35,259 nt of DNA from Chromera velia (lineage: Eukaryota > Sar > Chromeraceae), in the NCBI GenBank assembly GCA_018398765.1, contig JAHBMJ010004299.1, positions 1-35,259 of the forward strand. The letters run 5' to 3'. Below, piece after piece: positions 1-18,607 of this stretch; positions within the stretch are counted from its first letter, which is position 1, and every line of letters begins with the position of its first letter. The translations under genes and the position numbers were made by a program. Below the pieces are notes generated by a model, which made no database searches, had not been told where the DNA came from, and saw nothing but the letters and a program-made list of their open reading frames with translations.

Positions 1-186
<186 letters not shown>

Positions 187-229
187 TGCATATTTAAATA
201 ATGTGCACAACAGTTTAAGAACTTTCTAC

Positions 230-1458
230 TAGTAGGGCTGGGAAAAGGTTCATTGAGAAAAGGTTCAAATCTGAAAAAGTGAAGCTGTTGAACCTGTTTT
301 CAACCTGTCGCACCTGTTTTGAACCTGTTTTGGAGGCCAGACGCGCGGCCACTGGCACAATGCCGGCCAGGCCCGCGCCGCCCGCGGCCCATATAGGTGA
401 AATAAGGAGCCGGAGCCGCGCACACAGCAATTGTCCCCAGCCGGTTCAATTTATTGTGTCGGACAGACACATGTCAGCATATGTCACCATCATATATCAG
501 CATAAAAACTTATGCTGACGGTTGCAGAAGTGAAGAAGTACACGTGACTTACCAAGTTTTCCACTTGTAAGGCCCCACATCAAAATGGACAGTCTCCACT
601 GAAGGAATGAGGAAGTGTAGAGTTTGTTTGACAGCAGTCTGTACGACAGTGTAATTGACAATGTCTTTTTGGAGGGGCTGCTTCAGACTCGTGCCGGCAG
701 CAGTCCTTCTGCTTGCTTCCGCTACTGCTGTGGACAAGAGGGGGGTTGAACAAGAATGTTGCTCCTCATGCGAAGTACAAAGCAGGTGATACAATATTGC
801 CAATTCACATGATCGGGTGTACTGATGAGTATTCGAAAACAGAGTTTTAATCCGATTTTGTGTGGCAATTTGGCAAAAGGTTAGAACGAATGCAAACCTA
901 GATGTTTGGGTGCCACCTGCGGTAGCTGGGAGCGGTGGGGGCCATGGGGGAGAGCAAGGGGGGGGGCAACAGGCCGGGCCGGGAGCAGCAAGTCAAAGAG
1001 GCGGCGGTGCACGGAGAGGGAGGGGGGTAGAGGGGGGGAGTGGGGGCCGCGGGGTAACCGGTGAGCAGATGAAAGAAAGAAAGAAACGCTGTGACGGTCT
1101 TATGTTAACTAAATTGTCATGATTGATACGATCATATAAATTTAATTATAGCATTTTCCATTTTTTTCAGGCTTTTTTAATTACTAATTTTCGACTATAA
1201 ACAGTGAATAACTTGAGACTAGCACCTAATGTGAGCGTAAATATTGATTTAAGCTATTTAAAAACACTACTAAGGCATAGATTCTATAATAAAACGTTCT
1301 AAAAATGTATTAAAGCCTAATTTAAAGGCATAAAACAACATAAAAAAATGAGGTTTCTATTAATTAAAAGTGAACCTGTTTTTGAACCTGCTTTTGAACC
1401 TGATTCAGGTTCATTACTTCGAAGTGAACCTTGAACCTTGAACCTTTTCCTAACACTG
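230..1458. mobile_element. hAT-like non-autonomous DNA transposon with 8-bp target duplication
   Basis: The left end reads TAGTAGGGCTGGGAAAAGG and the right end, read on the minus strand, CAGTGTTAGGAAAAGG, giving imperfect terminal inverted repeats with a shared GGAAAAGGTTC core. The flanks are CTTTCTAC (222-229) and CTTTCTAG (1459-1466), a 7/8 match, as expected for an aged 8-bp target duplication. GAACCTG is repeated just inside both ends (about 290-330 and 1370-1445), resembling subterminal transposase-binding repeats. The interior is a patchwork: GC-rich near 325-390, G-rich near 920-1060, AT-rich near 1110-1360. I see no transposase coding region, so it would need to be mobilised in trans. 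8-bp duplications and short TAG/CAG-type ends are known for hAT elements; the family assignment is inference. Confidence 0.62.
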
Positions 1459-1709
1459 CTTTCTAGGGCTTCCGGCATGTTACGTCATATATTTTTTGTC
1501 TCATTCGAAGATATTACATTGATTTATGTTTCATCGAGCACAACCTCTGGGGAAACACTTTTTATTGTCCACCCAATACGAAAATATGTGCCCCCTCCCT
1601 CGGTATTTTTGTATATTTTTGTGTTTTATTATTATTTAAAGCGGGAAAGCAATAACGGTTTTCCCTCTGTTGTTTACACCACACATCAAATGTCATGATC
1701 CATTGCCTG

Positions 1710-1880
1710 AGAGAATCCTGGAGGTCTCAACGTATGCCCTACGGTTCAAACTTACATTAATCGATAGATTCAAAGCATCATTTTCAAAAAGCTGATTACA
1801 TTTCTTTTGAAATGTCTTATATCGATGGATTAATTTATGCTTGAACCGTGAAGGTATACTTGAGAGCTCCAGGATTCTCT
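1710..1880. repeat. Foldback (MITE-like) inverted repeat, about 170 bp
   Basis: The left arm, beginning AGAGAATCCTGGAG at 1710, is matched by its reverse complement ending at 1880. The arms also share the blocks ACGGTTCAA and ATTAATC, so each is about 65-80 bp with mismatches and a short AT-rich loop near 1775-1800. I could not find a convincing target-site duplication. It lies in non-coding DNA downstream of MCM2. Confidence 0.6.
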
Positions 1881-1886
1881 TTTGTA

Positions 1887-2751
1887 AAGGATTATGTACA
1901 CAGCCTAGGGAACACCATTGCTGTTTCTCTACTCTGAATAGCATCACAATCTCAACGTGAGGTCTTAGTTTAAGACAAATTATAACGACCAAATTATTCG
2001 CTCTGCGGCACTCTGGCAGAATCTGCATCAAATCTTGCCATGAAACCTTCATGACAGTGCGATGGCATACGTACTGGATTCCTTCCAACACCCAAAGAGT
2101 GAACATACATGCGAGGCACACAATCATTCAACTGCCAACCCAGATCCTTTGGTGAGCGGAGCATGCGTGCGTGCCTCTGCGGGTGCGTGTATGCATGTGT
2201 CTATATTCCATCATCTCTTTATTCTCCCGCCGTGCCGTCTCTCTGGTGTCCTTTCTTTTCACTCAAGACTAAAAAAGGACGAGGATGGAAGCTTCCGACA
2301 TATGCAATTTTCCGTTCTGTGATGCCCCACACTTGCGATAGACAGTCAGACTGATTCATCCATTCACTCACGCACTCACTCAGGAAGACGAATGAATGAA
2401 TACTGGCCGCCCCTTCCCCAAGGAAGCAGCCAGGCGGGCAGGAAGAGACACCAAGAGACCATTGAGCCCACGAGAGATGGTCAGAAAGGGAGGGCGTGTT
2501 CTCAGTGATCCTTTTCATCGGATGTTCAAAGCAAAAAGGGGGAGCAAACAAAGGAGCAGGTGGAAGGCCTTTCGGCTGCGCCCCTCTTGCCGCAGAAGGG
2601 GAGCGACATACACCCCGGTTGGTGAAGAGCGAGCAAAAAAGAAAGAAAAACGGAAAAAGAGAGTGCCGAGAGACGGACAGGGATACTGAGTGCTTCCTCC
2701 GGTCCATCTTTCTGTTCTTCGGCTCCCCTTCGCCCCAGGAAGGACAAAATC
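1887..2751. other. Non-coding stretch, 3' flank of MCM2
   Basis: No convincing gene. Open frames here, such as the minus-strand one at 2219-2755, have low-complexity Ser/Phe/Arg composition, no recognisable domain, and overlap the MCM2 3' flank. The part next to 2751 probably includes the MCM2 3' untranslated region, but I see no unambiguous polyadenylation signal. Confidence 0.5.
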
Positions 2752-10719
<7,968 letters not shown>

Positions 10720-11565
10720 TATTTTCTGTACAGGTCTCCTGTCAAGAGGAAGTGGACAGTGGCAACTTTGCGGGAGCCAGAAGCGGAAGGGAAAGGTAGG
10801 AGCCGAACCAAGGACACCTACGGGAAAGACCACCCAGAAGTACGAGGAGACGGAAGGAGAAGAGACAAGAAACAAGGAGAAGACTTCCTGCCAGTGCTAA
10901 CTGGGACAGAGAACCACCACCAAATAGTAAAAAGATAACCACGTGGGGATTGCTGACTGCTCGAAGAGTAACAATGCACTCCAACGAATACCCAAGCCTG
11001 GTATCAACGTACGCAGTGGCGACGAACAGATCAAAGATCGAAGTCCGTCAAAACAGATCCATGCAAGTGCGCTGCCACATGCATTAATTTTTCTCGAGAT
11101 TTTTTTTTTCTTCGCTCAACTAAAAATTTTCGGCCAGGCTCGGCCTGAATGGGCCCCGCGAGGCCCCGGCGACCCGGCCGGCAATGGCAGGCATTGGCAG
11201 CTAGCTTTATTGTCATGCAGACTGCGACTGCCCATGCATGCATGCCGGGGCGCGGCCATGGCGCGGCCTTTCGTGTACAGCTAGTGAGCTCAGTGTGTCA
11301 AAAAATTGACAAGAATTCCTGCAAATGATCGATATTTAACGGTCCAGAAGAACAGAGAATGATGACTGCCATTCTCGCCACAGGCACAGCTTGTCTCCTT
11401 CGCACTGGCAAAGGTTGCAACAGAGGAACTGCTTGTCCGCACTCATTCTCCCTCCCGCACTCAGACGTGGGTGCCATCTTGTGGCATGAATTTCCCGTCT
11501 CCTAAAACCGCTGATCCGTGACCGTCTACCTGCGATCGAGTGACTGATACCGACCCTTTCCGCCC
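10720..11565. promoter_or_regulatory. Bidirectional intergenic region between MCM2 and the phosphatase gene
   Basis: About 850 bp lie between the proposed MCM2 start codon (minus) and the phosphatase start codon (plus), so both promoters should be here. It contains a GC-rich island (listed separately), ATGCATGCATG at 11234-11244, and an AT-rich block with a long T run near 11098-11130. I see no clear TATA box at a fixed position. The boundaries are inferred from the gene calls, not from any transcription signal. Confidence 0.45.
11131..11268. repeat. GC-rich CCGGCC island with TGCATGC motifs
   Basis: Dense CCGG/GGCC/GGCCCC units in otherwise AT-rich DNA, including CGGCCAGGCTCGGCC and GACCCGGCCGGC, followed by CCATGCATGCATGCCGGGG. 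Similar islands occur at 22421-22575 and 31765-31867. Each is about 300-470 bp upstream of a plus-strand start codon. It may be a promoter island or a dispersed repeat. Confidence 0.5.
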
Positions 11566-13627
11566 ATGAGTCACGCCCCTTTTCCGAACGCGAGAAGTAT
11601 TCGCAGGTCCTGGTTGAAAAAGCTCCGCAGCTGTCTTCGGACGGCGAGCACACGTGAGTGGTGCGTGATCTGTGCATGGGGGCTTGGTTTGTTTTCCTAC
11701 GTTTCCTCTGTTATTGTATTTCTCCTTTTTTCATCTCATGAAGACGACGTGGTGAAGAACCTCCTCGAAGCACACGGTGAGAAACCCGGTGTGACGCCGT
11801 CTCGTGGCTGTACGAACGAGAAGACCGAGCTAGAGCCTGCGGTCTGCACTCTCCCTTTCCATGGAGACGGCAGCTTCAAAATCCTCCAAGTGGCAGATAC
11901 GCACTTTGGGTTGGGGGCAGAGGATGAGTGCGAGAATGTGGGAGGGGACCCGACAGTCCCCTGCAGCAGCCTTAACACCACAGCATTCATTGCAGGTGGG
12001 TTAGTCGGTGCATTCATAAGCAGGCGGCTGCTGGGATTTCTTCTTTCCTTGAGGATACGTCTGCCACTCCCTCCCTTCTCCGTCCGTCCTGTCTGCGTGC
12101 CTGCTTGAAGTGTCTGCCTGGGTGGGTGAAGGGAAGAAAGAGGGACTAGAGAACGGAACAGCACGTTGCCTAGCTGCGCTGCTGTTTCTCGGTCCGGCCG
12201 CGTCCTTCTTTTCTCGTGTCTCTTTCCCTCCCTGTCTCTTAAGTGATTGACTCCGTGAAGAAACTAGTAGACACGTGAAGAAAAAAGACGGGAAGGAATG
12301 AAAATGCAGAGTCATCTAGAAACTCCTGGTTCCCCCCCCCCCCTCTGTGTGTGAGTCTGTTTCCGATTGAGCAGATGTGGTCCGTCTAGAGTCCCCCGAC
12401 TTGATCGTCTTTACTGGAGATCAGATATGGCACCCGAAGGGGCCTCTGCCTCGTGGTGTCAGTGCTCCCACAGTGGCCAGAGAAGCAATCAAGGCAGTGA
12501 CTGCCTCCGCGGTGTCTGGGGGAATTCCGTTCGCCGCAGTCTTCGGCAATCACGACGAGGAGAGTAAACTCTCGAGACGGGACCAGATGAGAGAGTACAA
12601 AAAGCTTCCCGGAGCCTGTGTGTCTGAGGGTCCTCAGACCATACCTGGGTACTCGAACTTCAGGATCGATCTCTCTCATCTCGATCCCCCGAGCTCCTCC
12701 TCATCCTCCCCCCAGTCTCTGCGGCTGCCGCTGTTCTTTTTGGACAACGGAGGCAATCAGGGGTTTGTGCCCGATCCGGCAGGTAGAGACGTCACGGGAT
12801 TCTCAAGAGCCGCACAGAACGAGTGGCTGGTCGATCAGATCTCTGCACTCCGTCGAGAGGTCAGCCTTCCTTCTTTCTGGGTGGCTGGCTGCATGTCAAG
12901 GAAGGGGAGGGTCCGCTGGGCGGGGGGGCGGGCAGGTTTTGGCGACTTGTCATCAGGCCCCCCCGTTGGGGGGGAGGGACGGAAGGCAGGAAGAGAGGTG
13001 AAAGCCTAAAGAACGGGTGACGGGGGGGAAGTAACAGAAAGAAGGAACGGGAACAGAGGGCAAGGAAATGGAAGGAGTCTCCAGTTGTATATCACGGAAT
13101 TTGTTTGTTTGTCATTCCAATGGATGTCCTTCTAGTCATCCTTCACCCGTTTCTTTCTGCCTTTTTTTTCTTTCTCTTACGGTCCCTTTTCTCCACTTGC
13201 CAATCCACACTCCGTGCTTCTTTCTGCATGCAGAGCAGATCCCGTACAGAGATACTCCAGGGGGGCGCACTCTTCCTCCACATCCCCACACAGGCAAGTG
13301 GAGATTCTTCTGTCGGCGTTTCGTCTGTTTCTCTTCCTGTCTGGTTTCCTCACATGCACTCCCTTTTATGTTACTTCAACGTGAGTTGCACTTGGGCAGC
13401 TTCAGGCCAACACTTTTTCTGTTTTTGCTTGACCACACTTCACCCCCCTTTCCGACCTTCCTGCCCGAAACGAAATCGCACACGAATGAATGCAGGAATA
13501 CAGAGAGGCAACGATCTCCTCAGGGGCCCACCGTGAATTCATCTTCTCGTCTTGGGTGAACTCGGGACTTGGGGCAGCGTCAGTGAGTCTCTCTCAGCCG
13601 GTCTACCTGTCTGTCTTATTCACCCTT

Positions 13628-13680
<53 letters not shown>

Positions 13681-14121
13681 TCTTGCCTCTTTTCCTTCCT
13701 TCCTTCTCTCCTTAATAGCTGGAGATTGCTTTGTGCGCCTCTCTCTTCCACCCAGCCGCTGTCTCTCCGAGCCCCAAATAAAGTTCCTCTCTGCTCCTCT
13801 TCCTCGCGTCCCTTTCTTCCTTCCGACTTCCTCTCCTCTCTTTTCAGGGCCCTCTCCTCCGGGCTGATCAGGGGGATCTTCTGCGGACACGACCACATCA
13901 ACGACTTCTGCGGGGAGTGGCCGCCGAGAAGGGAGAGTGCTGGCCCGAAGAGCGGGTGGAAGGGGAGCGCGTTGCAGTTGTGCTATGGGGGAGGGTGCGG
14001 TTACGGTATTTACGGGCGGGAGGATGTGAAGCGAAGAATGCGTGTGATCGAGCTGACTAATTTTGGGGGCACGGCGAAGACGTGGCTTCGGTTCGACAGA
14101 GACCCTGGTAAGTAGATCTCT

Positions 14122-14158
<37 letters not shown>

Positions 14159-14699
14159 CGTGTGTGGAATGCGTACAAGCTAATGTGAAACAGCTACATG
14201 CTCTTCCTTCCGTTGTGGGTTTCCGTGTTTGGTGGTCTGTTTGTCGGTCTCTGTGGCTTTGGCTTCTGAGAAAAAAGTTGTTGATAGAAAATAAGAAGAT
14301 ACTAGATTGTGTCTTTTCTCCTGCGTGTCTGTCTACTGTCAAGATGTGCTTTGTGCTCATCTCTACCTTTCTCCCTCTTTCTTTCTCTTTGAATGGCTAT
14401 GGAAAAAAGTGTAGTAGAAAGAAAGTCACGAAGTCTGTTTTTCACCTCTCTGCTTCTCTATTTGTCATTCTCTCTGCTTTGTGTTCTGTGTTTATGGGGA
14501 CTCTTTGAATCAAAGCTACGCAAATATCTCAGTCCTTGTCAGCATAATAGGGACACATGCGGGCCGCAGTATATCCTTCCCTTTTATCTTCCGAAGTCGA
14601 TTGTGCGCGTCCTCAGCTGTTTTTGAGGCCTCTTCCCCCCCTTGGCTACATCTTGCTGCAGACTTGGTGAAACGCGATCTACACGAGCTATGGAGATGA
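11566..14699 (+). CDS. Membrane-anchored metallophosphatase, purple acid phosphatase 29-like (6 exons)
   Basis: Calcineurin-like phosphoesterase hydrolysing phosphate esters with a two-metal centre; substrate unknown. Exons: 11566-11995, 12375-12859, 13234-13293, 13496-13578, 13848-14107, 14662-14699, all phase-consistent, giving about 451 residues. Residues 32-56 form one hydrophobic segment after a basic N-terminus, predicting a type II signal anchor with the enzyme in the lumen or outside. Metal-binding motifs in order: DTH 111-113, GD 158-159, GNHD 201-204, H321 in LHIPT, GHDH 366-369. The blocks FKILQVADTHFG, LNTTAFIADVVRLESPDL and GHDHINDFCG are typical of plant/fungal PPA29-like proteins. 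The intron at 13294-13495 begins GCAAGT, a GC-AG intron; reading it as GT-AG gives an early stop. After 14107 a GTAAGT donor joins a 38-nt last exon ending LHELWR; the alternative is a stop two codons past the donor, at 14113. Confidence 0.9.
13632..13680. repeat. CT/GT compound microsatellite in a phosphatase intron
   Basis: A (CT)n run directly followed by a (GT)n run, inside the intron between exons 13496-13578 and 13848-14107. Confidence 0.93.
14127..14160. repeat. GT microsatellite in the last phosphatase intron
   Basis: A (GT)n tract about 20 nt after the GTAAGT donor that follows exon 13848-14107. Confidence 0.93.
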
Positions 14700-14871
14700 C
14701 GGAGCAACATGCATTTATCAACATGTGGAAGAAGCAAACGCAAACACTGTCGAGCTGTGCTGTCAAAACTTAGGTTGAAACCTAGGTTGAAACATGTTGC
14801 ATAGGATATGTTTGTCCTAATATGTAGGGTCTTTTTTTGAATGAGTCGCCGCTTTAGATTAGTGTACTAGT

Positions 14872-15349
14872 TGTGGAGTCCTACCCTGTGGCGCCGCCCT
14901 CTGGAGCCTTCGCATGCGCCGTGACTGAGTGAGCCAGCGTGCCGCGCCACATTCCGCCGCCGCGCTTTGTTTCGTACGTGTCGCGCGCGTCGATCAAAGT
15001 CGTTGAAATCGAGTCTGACCTTCGTATTCAAGCATGCAACATGTTACTCAAGCAACGGATAGCATCGTTTGAGTCTGATGTNNNNNNNNNNNNNNNNNNN
15101 NTGTTTGGTATAGATCGGGAGTCTGAGACTCTGAGAGAGAGGAACAGAGAGAAGCATAAGTAGAAACCGTGCATGATAGAATGGACCCAGCTGATTGGAA
15201 TACCAGATCGCTCTAGAGCTAAACCTTCTGTAAACTGTTGCCTGAGTTAGTGTTGCTCACGTTCCTTCTCTTAACCTTTCCTAGGTTCTTCTCCTCGCTT
15301 TACCTTCTGTCTGGACGCCACAAGGTGGCTGGACAAGAGGGACAAAGCA
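14872..15349 (+). repeat. 5' LTR of element A
   Basis: This is 478 positions including a 20-base N gap. Where the gap sits, the other LTR has a single T, so the real length is probably 459 bp, the same as the 3' LTR. By eye it differs from the 3' LTR at seven positions. Confidence 0.88.
15082..15101. other. Assembly gap of 20 N
   Basis: A run of exactly 20 N inside the 5' LTR. Comparison with the intact 3' LTR suggests that only about one base is missing, so the gap is a scaffolding artefact in a repeat. Confidence 0.95.
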
Positions 15350-16918
15350 TTGTGGTGAACGCTCAGCTCGATGAGTATCGACTCTCGTGTACCTTCTGTG
15401 GTAGGGATCAGATCTTCCTTTTGCGCAACAGTTGAAAGCTGATTGCAACGATACGGGCACGGTCAGGCAAAGACCGTGAGTAGGGGAATTCAGCGTCCCC
15501 TTGCGTCCTAAGCTGCCTGGAATCCTCTTTCGGAGATCTCTTTTGAGTCCGATCCTAGACTTTGCCTTTGTTCTTGGATGGAGAGCCCGAAGATGTTGGA
15601 AGTCGCCAAAGCCGATGGTGGAGACGTTGCTTGGTGTTGCTCGGGACTTCGAGGAGCCTGATTTCATTGAGAATGCCGTCTACGAGTATATCGCAATTGA
15701 AACGGCCAGTAGATTGCTTCTTTTGCTTGCTCTTCTGCGAGTGTGTGACTGGTTCTATGTCTGATCGAATGGGACTGGCTTATGTCCGGCTGTGACTCTG
15801 CTGTTTGCTGTGTCCGTGTCTGCACATGACTGACTATCCGACTCTGGCAGCTGGTGTATGCGCTTATTCATGGTGGTTGGCATCTTTGTACGATAATCTT
15901 TTTATGTTAAAATGATGTGAAAGGTATGGGCGCTTAGCAGGAGGCTGAGTGTACCATGGCCTTACAACCACTCCATCCATTGTGTACACATACACATGAA
16001 GTCGTCGGGACTTCGCTCCAAAAGAGCAGAGCTGAGAGAGTTCTTTCCACTGCAAAGTGACACGCTGTCGGAAGCCGAGAAGACTTGCACTTTCGATGTT
16101 AATGTTGAGCCAGGAGGCATTGGATGTATTTGATGCCCCTGAAGGAACGGCAGGCCTGAAGTACGAAAAGTCAAGTGTGTGACTGCTGCCACGTGGCCGG
16201 GTTCCCCTGTGATGGGTTGGTAAACCCCGGTTATACCGTTCCTCTTGACTGACAGTAAGAAGGTGGAAGGATTTAAAGCTGGTGATGGCTGCTCATGAAG
16301 CAAACGATCGAACAATCAGAGCAATGCACCTCGAGGAGTAAGGTTATCACAGAGTGTTCTGAAGTCACTTGGCTTGGCATGGTAACTTAGTGAGAATGAG
16401 GATGGCCGATACACAAATAAACTTTCAGGAAGCCATGAGTGGAGCAGTGTGTAGCTGCACCCTTTTCTTTTCTCTACATCCCTTTGCAGCTGTTAACAAT
16501 TTATTGACGCCGGGTTGGACGCATACATATGGGTATTGTGCTCCTGGACTAGCTGGTGCTAGAGACCTACAACTTTGATCGAGTCTTCCGGTCAACAACA
16601 TACACAGGCGCTGGAGAGGTGCTTTTATTGGTGCCACCAGTATCTGCATCGGACGCCTATCTCTGGATAACCTTGGACTTGCAAGCACGCCTCATACATC
16701 GTGGCGTTTTGAAATCGTTCTGAGTGTACGTACGGAGGTGATTTGCGTGGCCTCCCGGAGATTTTGGACATGGATGCCATCGAGATGAAGTTTTTGAAGC
16801 TCTAATGACATCTATGGCGACTTGGATGAGATCGACTTCGGGCATTGAAGCGTATACTCGACCCGTTCTTTCATTTATCGCAAGGACGCGATTTTCTTGT
16901 CCGTGGCCGGGGGGGATC

Positions 16919-17377
16919 TGTGGAGTCCTACCCTGTGGCGCCGCCCTCTGGAGCCTTCGCATGCGCCGTGACTGAGTGAGCCAGCATGCCGCGCCACATT
17001 CCGCCACCGCGCTTTGTTTCGTACGTGTCGCGCGCGTCGATCAAAGTCATTGAAATCGAGTCTGACCTTCGTATTCAAGCATGCAACATGTTACTCAAGC
17101 AACGGATAGCATCGTTTGAGTCTGATGTTTGTTTGGTATAGATCGGGAGTCTGAGACTCTGAGAGAGAGGAACAGAGAGAAGCATAAGTAGAAACCGTGC
17201 ATGATAGAATGGACCCAGCTGATTGGAATACCAGATCGCTCTAGAGCTAAACCTTCTGTAAACTGTTGCCTGAGTTAGTGTTGCTCATGTTCCTTCTCTT
17301 AACCTTCCCTAGGTTCTTGTCCTCGCTTTACCTTCTGTCTGGACGCCACAAGGTGGCTGGACAGGAGGGACAAAGCA
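16919..17377 (+). repeat. 3' LTR of element A
   Basis: A 459-bp direct repeat of 14872-15349. Four of the seven differences turn a CpG of the 5' copy into CpA or TpG here, consistent with deamination of methylated cytosine in this copy. Confidence 0.88.
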
Positions 17378-17380
17378 TAG

Positions 17381-17499
17381 TGTTGTATGCCATAACTTGT
17401 GCACCCGCGGCCCCGTACGCATGTACCACGCCGACGCCAGCCGATGCAAGCCCTGCCGATCCGATGTTGTATGCCACAACTTGTGCACCCACGGCCCCC
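17381..17499 (+). repeat. Tandem partial copies of the Copia element B LTR start
   Basis: TGTTGTATGCCATAACTTGT begins at 17381 and a second, shorter copy begins at 17465. Both match the sequence at 18361 after the polypurine tract, including TTGTGCACCC and GATGCAAGCCCTGCCGAT. The first copy is about 84 bp, the second about 35 bp before it passes into pol-like sequence. This looks like a rearranged remnant of the 5' LTR of the element whose 3' end is at 18361. Confidence 0.7.
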
Positions 17500-18313
17500 G
17501 ATTCTCACGACTGTCCAGATGACTCCCCCGCTTTGCCTTCTTCCCAGGCCCGCTCGTTTCGCTCGCTCCTGAGCGGCCTTGCTTGGGTGGCTCGAGACAC
17601 CCAACCAGACTTCGCTTAGGCCTGTAACAAAGTCAGTCGCTCCGTTGCCTGTCCAACCGAGCGCAGCCTATCATATCTCTATGGCGCTAGCCACGGCGCC
17701 GTCTGCAATGCAACCACAACTAAATACCATACCCTCTGATACTCTCTGCATTTGTAGAGATGACATCCTCAAGCGTTCAGAGCCGTTGGATATGACTAGG
17801 TGGGGAGATGCGGCACTCGGCACTGCGGGGTGTGCCCACCCATACACTGGGTGGTTGATTGCAATCGGAAATTCCCTGATTCATTGGAGGTCATTTTGAT
17901 AGCCCCGCGTTGCTCAAAGCAGTGCTCATGCTAGTGCTCATGCCGAGTTGTACGCCTCACACGACCTGGTAGACTTCATGGAGTTTGCTCTTCCCTGCCT
18001 ACGGGTCATCTGGGGAGAGGGAGTATCAGACACAGTGCACACAGACGCGCAGGACGTGCTGCATCTAGTCGCTGCAGACCACCCCCATCCGCGTGAGCGG
18101 TCTGTGACCAAAGTCATCGAATCCCTCCAAGAAAAGCTCTTAGAACGGTCTTTGTGTATCCTAAGGCTTGTGACACAGTCTTTAGCGTTGACCGACGCTC
18201 TGAATGCCTGCCATATCCGTCTGTATCACATTTCGACCGACCTCAACCGTGCAGACCCCTTGACAAAAAGTATGGCCCCCACCTTACTTCTCCCATTCTT
18301 CAGCCATGAGTGA
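17500..18313 (+). pseudogene. Decayed Ty1/Copia pol 3' end (reverse transcriptase tail and RNase H)
   Basis: Copia-type landmarks appear in order but in different frames and with stops. GLAWVARDTQPDFA (near 17573) resembles the post-RT G.L.W.A..TRPD block and is followed by a stop at 17617. YTGWLIAIGNSLIHWRS (near 17845) resembles the RNase H segment with the usual W-S ending. HAELYASHDLVDFMEF, HTDAQDVLHLV and HIRLYHISTDLNRADPLTK (17930-18270) match the RNase H core and the conserved ADxLTK end of Copia polyproteins. The last segment is open for about 120 codons to 18313. Gag, protease and integrase are absent. The family is clear; the gene is not functional. Confidence 0.82.
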
Positions 18314-18328
18314 TGAGCACCAAAGTTG

Positions 18329-18607
18329 TAAAAGAAAAGAAAAGGAAAGAAAAGGGGATTTGTATTGTATATCACAACTTGTGCACCCACGGCCCCGCAC
18401 GCATGTACCACATCGACGCTGGCCGATGCAAGCTGATGCAAGCCCTGCCGATCCGATCGAATACATTGTACCCAGAGATGCCCGAATAGAACGAATCAGT
18501 CTGAATTGATCTACTGATCGAGTAGAAAAGTCTATGGAACAAACCTCTTGCATACTCTTACGAGTAAGTAGAACGGACCCGTGAATGTTGTTTCACTATG
18601 GTCTACA
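18329..18607 (+). mobile_element. Polypurine tract and 3' LTR of Copia element B
   Basis: A purine-only run of A and G (18330-18357) is followed at 18361 by TGTATTGTATATCACAAC, the start of the same LTR seen in partial copies at 17381 and 17465. The right end is not certain; GTCTACA at 18601-18607 would give a standard TGT...ACA LTR of about 247 bp. Confidence 0.65.

Larger units (their letters stand above)
14872..17377. mobile_element. LTR retrotransposon A, non-autonomous, with 4-bp target duplication
   Basis: Two long direct repeats flank about 1.57 kb. Each begins TGTGGAGTCCTACCC and ends GGACAAAGCA, the TG...CA boundaries of LTRs. TAGT lies directly before the first (14868-14871) and directly after the second (17378-17381), a perfect 4-bp target duplication. 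A G-rich polypurine-like tract (GGCCGGGGGGGATC) ends exactly where the second LTR starts, so the element runs left to right. I cannot recognise gag or pol in the interior; its open frames are short, so the element is probably non-autonomous or badly decayed. I could not identify the tRNA primer site after the first LTR. Confidence 0.85.

Noticed and set aside
14108-14115. Stop codon at 14113 as the end of the phosphatase
   Set aside because: It lies within a consensus donor GTAAGT; splicing to 14662 adds a C-terminus ending LHELWR, close in style to plant PPA29 ends. The unspliced end remains possible.
15281-16315. Minus-strand frames of 117-128 codons inside element A
   Set aside because: No similarity to gag, pol or other known proteins that I can see, and no supporting splice or start signals.
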